Shown piece after piece: positions 4,705-8,782 of a stretch of 8,782 nt of DNA (position 1 is the stretch's first letter; each line of letters starts with the position of its first letter). The DNA comes from Candidatus Omnitrophota bacterium (GTDB lineage Bacteria; Omnitrophota; Gorgyraeia; Gygaellales; Profunditerraquicolaceae), in contig JAQTRM010000010.1 of the NCBI GenBank assembly GCA_028711825.1, forward strand, positions 1 to 8,782, read 5' to 3'. A program made the position numbers and the translations under genes. The notes beneath the pieces were generated by a model. It worked only from the letters and a program-made list of their open reading frames with translations. It had not been told where the DNA came from and did not search any database.

Positions 4705-5888
4705 AAGAATTTTTAGAAGGGTCGCACGCGATTGCCGAGATTGTTAAAGCCTGCCGTCCGGGAGTGGTTTCGGCTTATCCGATTACCCCGCAGACGCATA
4801 TTGTTGAAGATTTGGCCCAAATGGTCGCCAACGGAGAGCTTAAAAGCGAGTTTGTGAACGTGGAAAGCGAACATTCCGCCGCTTCGGTGGTTTTGGGAGG
4901 GTCGGCCGCGGGAGTCCGTGTGTATACCGCTACCAGTTCCCAGGGGCTTTTTTATATGCAGGAAGTGGTTTTCAATATCGCCGGAATGCGCCTGCCGGTA
5001 GTAATGACCTGTGCCAACCGCGCGATAAGCGCCCCGATCAATATCTGGAATGACCAGCAGGATTCTATTTCGCTGCGTGATGCCGGATGGATCCAGATCT
5101 ATGCCGAAGATAACCAGGAGGCGGTGGATTTTCACCTGCTTGCTTACCGTCTGGCCGAGGATAAAAGGGTGATGCTGCCGGTGATGGTCTGCATGGATGG
5201 TTTTATTCTGACCCACGGAATGGAAACGGTGGATATCCCGGAGCAGGAGAAGGTGGATAAATTCCTGCCTCCTTACAGCCCGCTATATAAATTAGATCCC
5301 GCTGAACCTATTTCGATGGGTCTTTTAGCTGACCCCGATTATTATATGGAAACGCGGTTTGCGATCCAGGAAACAATGAAGGAATCTCTGGGGTATCTTT
5401 CCGAGATCAGTTCTGAATTCAACGGTGTTTTCGGCAGGGACTACAAGGATTTATTGGTTGAGGAATATCAAACCAAGGATGCCGAGAAGGTGATCGTGGC
5501 GATGGGGTCGGTGTGCGGGACCATCAAGGAGGCGGTTGACCAGCAGCGTGCCAAAGGCAAAAAAGTGGGGCTTTTGCGTATCATCAGTTTCCGTCCTTTT
5601 CCTTACGCCAGGATATATGAAGTTTTAAAAGATGTCCCGAGGGTCGCGGTCCTGGATAAGGCGGTTTCGCTGGGAGGTTACGCTCCGCTTTCCGTGGACG
5701 TAAAAGCGGCTTTATACGGGAAAAAGAAGGGGCCCAAGGTTGTAAGCAGTTTTGTCGCCGGATTAGGCGGCAGGGATATTACTTTGGAATCCATAAACGA
5801 GGTGTTCAGGAGATTGACCGCTAAAGAAGTCAGTTCCGATTTTATCGATTTAAAGCCGGAGTTGCTCAAGGAAGAATATGGAAGATAA
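4701..5888 (+). CDS. porA: Pyruvate:ferredoxin oxidoreductase, alpha subunit
   Basis: The 395-residue protein is the usual length for PorA. It starts with GTG, coupled to porD by a GTGA overlap, with GAGG at 4693-4696. SAYPITPQT (24-32) is the substrate-pocket motif. VESEHSA (54-60) contains the glutamate expected to activate thiamine diphosphate (Glu55). SSQGL (79-83), CANRAIS (104-110) with the arginine expected to hold the pyruvate carboxylate (Arg107), and NDQQDSISLRDAGWIQIYAEDNQEAVD (117-143 in outline) follow the pyruvate-type pattern. The middle contains the PorA-typical VMVCMDGFILTH and LPPYSP...LDPAEP blocks, and the C-terminal half has the transketolase C-domain with GSVCGTIKEAVD and RPFP. 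Pyruvate is the most likely substrate; a 2-oxoisovalerate enzyme cannot be fully excluded. It overlaps porB by 11 nt. Confidence 0.93.
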   Translation: MKEFLEGSHAIAEIVKACRPGVVSAYPITPQTHIVEDLAQMVANGELKSEFVNVESEHSAASVVLGGSAAGVRVYTATSSQGLFYMQEVVFNIAGMRLPVVMTCANRAISAPINIWNDQQDSISLRDAGWIQIYAEDNQEAVDFHLLAYRLAEDKRVMLPVMVCMDGFILTHGMETVDIPEQEKVDKFLPPYSPLYKLDPAEPISMGLLADPDYYMETRFAIQETMKESLGYLSEISSEFNGVFGRDYKDLLVEEYQTKDAEKVIVAMGSVCGTIKEAVDQQRAKGKKVGLLRIISFRPFPYARIYEVLKDVPRVAVLDKAVSLGGYAPLSVDVKAALYGKKKGPKVVSSFVAGLGGRDITLESINEVFRRLTAKEVSSDFIDLKPELLKEEYGR

Positions 5889-6756
5889 ACATTTATTTAA
5901 ACCCGGACATACCGCCTGCGCCGGATGCGGACAGGCGATCGCAGCGCGCCTGGTGATCGAGGCGGCGGGAGCCAATACGATCGTTGCCAACAATACCGGT
6001 TGCCTTGAGGTTTTTTCCACCAAATACCCGGAAACTGCCTGGGGTGTTCCGTGGATCCATTCTTTATTTGAAAACTCCGCGGCAGTCGCCTCGGGAATCG
6101 AAGCGGCCCTTAAATATTTAGGCAAAAAAGATTCAATTAATGTTATCGCTCAGGGCGGGGATGGTTCAAGCGGCGATATCGGGCTGCAGGCTTTAAGCGG
6201 AATGCTTGAAAGAGGGCATGATATCCTTTATGTGTGTTATGATAATGAAGCCTATATGAATACCGGGGTGCAGCGCAGCGGGCTCACCCCTTTTGACACT
6301 AACACTACTACCAGTCCTTCCGGCAGTCTTTCGGCAGGCAATCTCCGGCCGAAAAAACCCATGCCGGAAATTTGCAATGCCCACGGGATTCCTTATGTCG
6401 CCACGGCTTCGGCAGGCTTCCCTCAGGATCTTACGCGTAAAGTCAAGAAGGCTATTTCGATTAGGGGGCCTAAATATATCCAGGTGCATGTGCCTTGTCC
6501 TTTAGGCTGGCGCCATGCGACCAACCAGATGCTGCCGGTAGCGAAGCTGGCGGTAGAGACCGGGTTGTATCCGTTATTTGAATATGAAAACGGGGTTTTA
6601 TCCAACCGCAAACAGATTGTTCCCAAACCGGTGCAGGAGTATTTACAGACCCAGGGCAGGTTTAAGCATCTTGTTAATAATCCCGAAGAAGTAAAAAAGA
6701 TCCAGGATATCGCAGATAACAATATCAAAAAATATAACTTAAAGGCCGAAGCTTAG
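5878..6756 (+). CDS. porB: Pyruvate:ferredoxin oxidoreductase, beta subunit (thiamine diphosphate, [4Fe-4S])
   Basis: This is a 292-residue catalytic subunit. The proximal [4Fe-4S] cluster ligands are visible as HTACAGCGQ (Cys14, Cys17), NTGCLEV (Cys42) and VHVPCPLGW (Cys207). The thiamine-diphosphate/magnesium motif is QGGDGSSGDIG (92-102) with the distal YDNEAYMNTGVQRSG (121-135). ENSAAVASGIEAAL (65-78) is the usual helix before it. Length and the C-terminal tail after the fourth cysteine are standard for PorB. Together with PorA it converts pyruvate and CoA to acetyl-CoA and CO2, or the reverse for carbon fixation or anaplerosis, reducing ferredoxin through PorD. The start has AAGGA (5868-5872) inside the end of porA. 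Confidence 0.94.
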   Translation: MEDKHLFKPGHTACAGCGQAIAARLVIEAAGANTIVANNTGCLEVFSTKYPETAWGVPWIHSLFENSAAVASGIEAALKYLGKKDSINVIAQGGDGSSGDIGLQALSGMLERGHDILYVCYDNEAYMNTGVQRSGLTPFDTNTTTSPSGSLSAGNLRPKKPMPEICNAHGIPYVATASAGFPQDLTRKVKKAISIRGPKYIQVHVPCPLGWRHATNQMLPVAKLAVETGLYPLFEYENGVLSNRKQIVPKPVQEYLQTQGRFKHLVNNPEEVKKIQDIADNNIKKYNLKAEA

Positions 6757-6819
6757 AGGCAAGCTTGTCTGTTTTTAGTCCATTGTTTTACGGACTGGCA
6801 GGAAGAAAAGGAGAATATT

Positions 6820-7299
6820 ATGGGAAAACAAGCAAGAGCGATAGTGGATTTAAGTTTAAAGGATCTGGTTAAGGATCTTAACAAAGCTTATTGTGATGAA
6901 TGGCTGGCTTATTATCTTTATTGGTATATGGCGCAGACTGTTTCGGGCCGGGCCTATGAGGATATTAAAGAAATGCTGGAAAAGCTTGCCAAAGACGAAT
7001 TGGAGCATGCCGGGGAGCTGGCGGATCTTATCAGCAAGCTGGGAGATGTGCCGGTAGCCAACCCGATGGAAATCGAGAAGGGGGCTAACGCTCCTTACTT
7101 TATGCCGCCCAAGAATACCGCGGATATTAATCGTATTATCCGGGTTGTTGCCGAAGCCGAGGCTAACGCGATTGAAGTGTATAACAAGCTGGCAAAAAAG
7201 ACATTAGGCAAGGATAATGTTACTTATCAGCTGGTTACCCATATTTTAAGCGAAGAAGTAGACCACGAAGAGATATTCGAAAATCTTCTTGAAAGATAG
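6820..7299 (+). CDS. Ferritin-like diiron protein (Dps-like/bacterioferritin-type)
   Basis: This is a 159-residue, predominantly helical protein with the ferritin-like four-helix ligand pattern: DEW (Glu27) in helix A, KDELEHA with Glu60xxHis63 in helix B, AEAEANAIEVY (Glu112/Glu114 region) in helix C, and SEEVDHEE with Glu146xxHis149 in helix D. This E...ExxH...E...ExxH layout is that of a carboxylate-bridged diiron centre. No rubredoxin domain follows, so it is not a classical rubrerythrin. Iron storage or peroxide/oxygen detoxification is likely; which one cannot be told. The start has AGGAG (6809-6813) at 6-nt spacing. It lies 63 nt after porB with no terminator or convincing promoter between, so it is probably cotranscribed with por. 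Confidence 0.82.
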   Translation: MGKQARAIVDLSLKDLVKDLNKAYCDEWLAYYLYWYMAQTVSGRAYEDIKEMLEKLAKDELEHAGELADLISKLGDVPVANPMEIEKGANAPYFMPPKNTADINRIIRVVAEAEANAIEVYNKLAKKTLGKDNVTYQLVTHILSEEVDHEEIFENLLER

Positions 7300-7356
7300 G
7301 TTTTAAAGCTCCGCGTCAAGATTTATAGTTGAAATCCAATAATCACGGAGGGTAAA

Positions 7357-7539
7357 ATGGCTAAAGTTACCATTGATGCTTCGACATGCGTAGGTTGCGG
7401 TTTATGCGAACAGTCGTGCCCGGAGGTATTTGAAGTGCAGGGGGACGGGGTTGCTCATGTTAAATCGCAGGGGCCGACGTCCTGTAATTTACAGGAGATC
7501 GCCGATTCCTGCCCGGTAAACTGCATAAAAGTCAGCTGA
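7357..7539 (+). CDS. Single-cluster [4Fe-4S] ferredoxin
   Basis: This is a 60-residue ferredoxin of the Thermotoga monocluster type. Cluster ligands are Cys11, Cys14 and Cys17 in STCVGCGLC and Cys52 in DSCPVNC. Cys21 and Cys43 sit where the Thermotoga protein has a structural disulfide in place of a second cluster, and an extra Cys56 is present near the C-terminus. CPEVFEV (21-27) is characteristic. The ribosome binding site CGGAGGG (7346-7352) is strong, fitting an abundant protein. As the last gene of the por run it is the obvious electron acceptor of the oxidoreductase. It is followed 29 nt later by a strong terminator. Confidence 0.93.
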   Translation: MAKVTIDASTCVGCGLCEQSCPEVFEVQGDGVAHVKSQGPTSCNLQEIADSCPVNCIKVS

Positions 7540-7568
7540 TTTTTGTTTAATCAGGCGGTAATGGATTA

Positions 7569-7604
7569 AAAGGCACGGTGAGAATTCACCGTGCCTTTCT
7601 TTTT
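7569..7604 (+). terminator. Intrinsic terminator of the por-ferritin-ferredoxin run, probably bidirectional
   Basis: There is a perfect 13-bp stem (7569-7581 with 7586-7598) and a GAAT loop, followed on the + strand by CTTTTT. The outer A-T pairs give a T run on the - strand as well, so it can also end the converging gene. The - strand gene's last codons and its TGA lie inside the stem. Confidence 0.93.
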
Positions 7605-8707
7605 AGTTCCGTGACAAATTCTATGAAATACTTGTTTTTCGCTTCGGATAAAGCTTTGCGGGAGAAGGATTCCTTTTCCGCCAGGAAGGTTTTTTCATCT
7701 ACCGGTTTTACGGATTTAAGCATAATAATGTAATATCCCTGTTCGTTGGAGATTATCGGGCTGGGTTTGCCGTCTTCTAGCTTTTTGGCGTTATCCCAGA
7801 ATATTTCGGCAGGCCCCAGTTCTTTGATTGTTCCATCGGATTTAAAGAATTCCGTGGATACGCTTTTTAATCCGCTTGATGCGGCTGCTTGATGGAACTG
7901 CATCGTTTTTAAATTTTCCGCGCATTCTTCGATTTTCTTTTTCGCTTCCTGCCGCGCGGTTTCTGCGATCAGGGCTTCTTTAACCTTGTCTTTTATTTCA
8001 TTCAGCTCAGGTATATGTGCCGGTTCTCCGTCCACCGGAGGTTCTTTAAACATTGCCTTGTTCCGCAGGAAGAAGGAATTGATTTCCTCCTCGCCGGGCT
8101 TTACCTTTTTGGCGTAATCCGGGAAGAGGCAGGCGATATAGTAAATACTCAGCTCCTGGTTATTTTTTAAATACGCCCGGTAGATTTCTTCGTCATTTAG
8201 CTTTACGTTTTTAGTGACCTGCTCGTAAAGTTTGATCAGCTCGAGGTTCTGACGTATTTCTTCTTCGAAGATCCGCGGCTGCAGGCGCAGCACATAGCGC
8301 AAGACCTCCTGGTAGGCCTTTTCGTTAAAACCGTTTTTATCCCTGAAATACGGGGTATTTTGTATCTCATCGACCACTTCTTTGTCTTTTACGGTGATCC
8401 GGCGTGCTTTTGCCTCGTGCAGAAGGATCAGCCTTTCCCAGGCCTGCCCTTGAAGGTCGAGATATTTTTCTATTTCCGGGAATTTGTCCCCGAATCGCAT
8501 GATCGCCAGGGTTTTTACCGCCGTAAGAGAATCGCGGAAATCCTTTTCCGATACGTTCCTGCCGAAAATTTTTCCTACCGTATAAGAGTCTTTGGCCTCG
8601 CGTCCGGATCCTCCGAATCCCCAGAAGGTAAATGCCGGAATAATGATGATTGCCAGTCCAATCCAGATCTTTTTTTGTGTTTTCCTGCTGCGCAGCGCTT
8701 TTAACAT
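7586..8707 (-). CDS. Membrane-anchored SurA_N/PpiD-like periplasmic chaperone without parvulin domain
   Basis: The protein has 373 residues. A basic N-terminus (K3 to K13) and one hydrophobic helix (about 14-31, IWIGLAIIIIPAFTFWGF) give a signal anchor with the rest in the periplasm. Residues about 42-222 follow the SurA_N/PpiD chaperone pattern: VGKIFGRNVSEKDF, then LQGQAWERLILLHEAKARRITVKDKEV (85-111), PYFRDKNGFNEKAYQEVL (119-136) and EEEIRQNL (148-155). At about 222-233 the sequence passes from FKEPP straight to the IPELNEIKDKVKEAL segment that normally follows the parvulin domain. I find no parvulin GGDLG-type or active-site histidine motif. A chaperone rather than isomerase role is inferred. 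The start has AAAGGA (8715-8720) at 7-nt spacing. Confidence 0.8.
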   Translation of the reverse strand: MLKALRSRKTQKKIWIGLAIIIIPAFTFWGFGGSGREAKDSYTVGKIFGRNVSEKDFRDSLTAVKTLAIMRFGDKFPEIEKYLDLQGQAWERLILLHEAKARRITVKDKEVVDEIQNTPYFRDKNGFNEKAYQEVLRYVLRLQPRIFEEEIRQNLELIKLYEQVTKNVKLNDEEIYRAYLKNNQELSIYYIACLFPDYAKKVKPGEEEINSFFLRNKAMFKEPPVDGEPAHIPELNEIKDKVKEALIAETARQEAKKKIEECAENLKTMQFHQAAASSGLKSVSTEFFKSDGTIKELGPAEIFWDNAKKLEDGKPSPIISNEQGYYIIMLKSVKPVDEKTFLAEKESFSRKALSEAKNKYFIEFVTELKRKAR

Positions 8708-8734
8708 TTTAATGTCCTTTCGTTATATTTAACA

Positions 8735-8762
8735 ATTATAAAACAAAATATGGGTATTGCAA
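8735..8762 (-). promoter_or_regulatory. Likely promoter of the PpiD-like gene
   Basis: Read on the - strand, TTGCAA (8757-8762) and a perfect TATAAT (8735-8740) are separated by 16 nt. The start codon lies about 27 nt beyond the -10 box, leaving a short leader with the ribosome binding site. Confidence 0.6.
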
Positions 8763-8782
8763 ACTTAAATTAATCCAGCTGT

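Noticed and set aside
4713..5216. Long open frame antisense to porA (167 codons)
   Set aside because: It lies wholly opposite a clearly real porA. The translation is rich in His, Arg and Gly without domain pattern, as expected from antisense of such codons.
6777..6796. Hairpin AGTCC/GGACT between porB and the ferritin-like gene as a terminator
   Set aside because: The stem is 5 bp, the loop is 10 nt and no T run follows, so it is unlikely to stop transcription.
7309..7350. CTCCG (7309-7313) complementary to the ferredoxin ribosome binding site CGGAG (7346-7350)
   Set aside because: Only 5 bp with a 32-nt loop. Complements of Shine-Dalgarno sequences occur often by chance.

Overview
The window looks like a chromosomal stretch of an anaerobic, Gram-negative-type bacterium, most likely of the PVC / Candidatus Omnitrophota kind. 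The pointers are: a Minf_1886-family protein (a family described from Verrucomicrobia and Planctomycetes), a four-subunit pyruvate:ferredoxin oxidoreductase with a Thermotoga-like ferredoxin, intergenic arrays of an AGCTGAN-type heptamer, and a palindrome with core GGGGACGGTTCT. The taxonomic assignment is inference, since no marker gene is present. Nothing looks like a prophage, plasmid or CRISPR locus.

Left part (1-3605). Bases 1-71 hold nothing I can name. Then come a 25-bp inverted repeat (72-138), a six-unit heptamer array (160-201) and a sigma70-type promoter (207-234). These precede six tightly packed + strand genes: cutA, a CcdA/DsbD-like membrane thiol transporter, a secreted TlpA/ResA-like thioredoxin, a Minf_1886-family protein of unknown function, a pyridoxamine-phosphate-oxidase-like split-barrel protein, and a short UROD/MetE-like methyltransferase-fold protein. 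Each gene overlaps the next by 1-17 nt, so this is almost certainly one translationally coupled operon. The CcdA and TlpA pair would carry electrons across the inner membrane to a periplasmic thioredoxin.

Middle part (3606-7605). A gap of about 270 nt holds a second six-unit heptamer array, a perfect consensus promoter (TTGACA-N17-TATAAT) and a leader of about 140 nt. The leader contains a UUCG-capped hairpin and a possible H-type pseudoknot ending 5 nt before the ribosome binding site. It precedes porC-porD-porA-porB (gamma, delta, alpha, beta subunits of pyruvate:ferredoxin oxidoreductase). These are followed on the same strand, without a visible terminator, by a ferritin-like diiron protein and a single-cluster [4Fe-4S] ferredoxin. 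A strong intrinsic terminator closes the run. The set makes sense as a unit: the oxidoreductase produces reduced ferredoxin, and the ferritin-like protein handles iron or peroxide for an Fe-S-rich enzyme.

Right part (7586-8782). On the - strand lies a membrane-anchored SurA_N/PpiD-like periplasmic folding factor that appears to lack a parvulin domain. Its stop codon lies inside the shared terminator stem, and it has its own - strand promoter. The last bases may be the edge of a third heptamer array.

The main points of interest are the candidate structured leader of the por operon, the heptamer arrays placed just upstream of promoters, the parvulin-less PpiD homologue, and the short MetE-like protein of unknown methyl donor.
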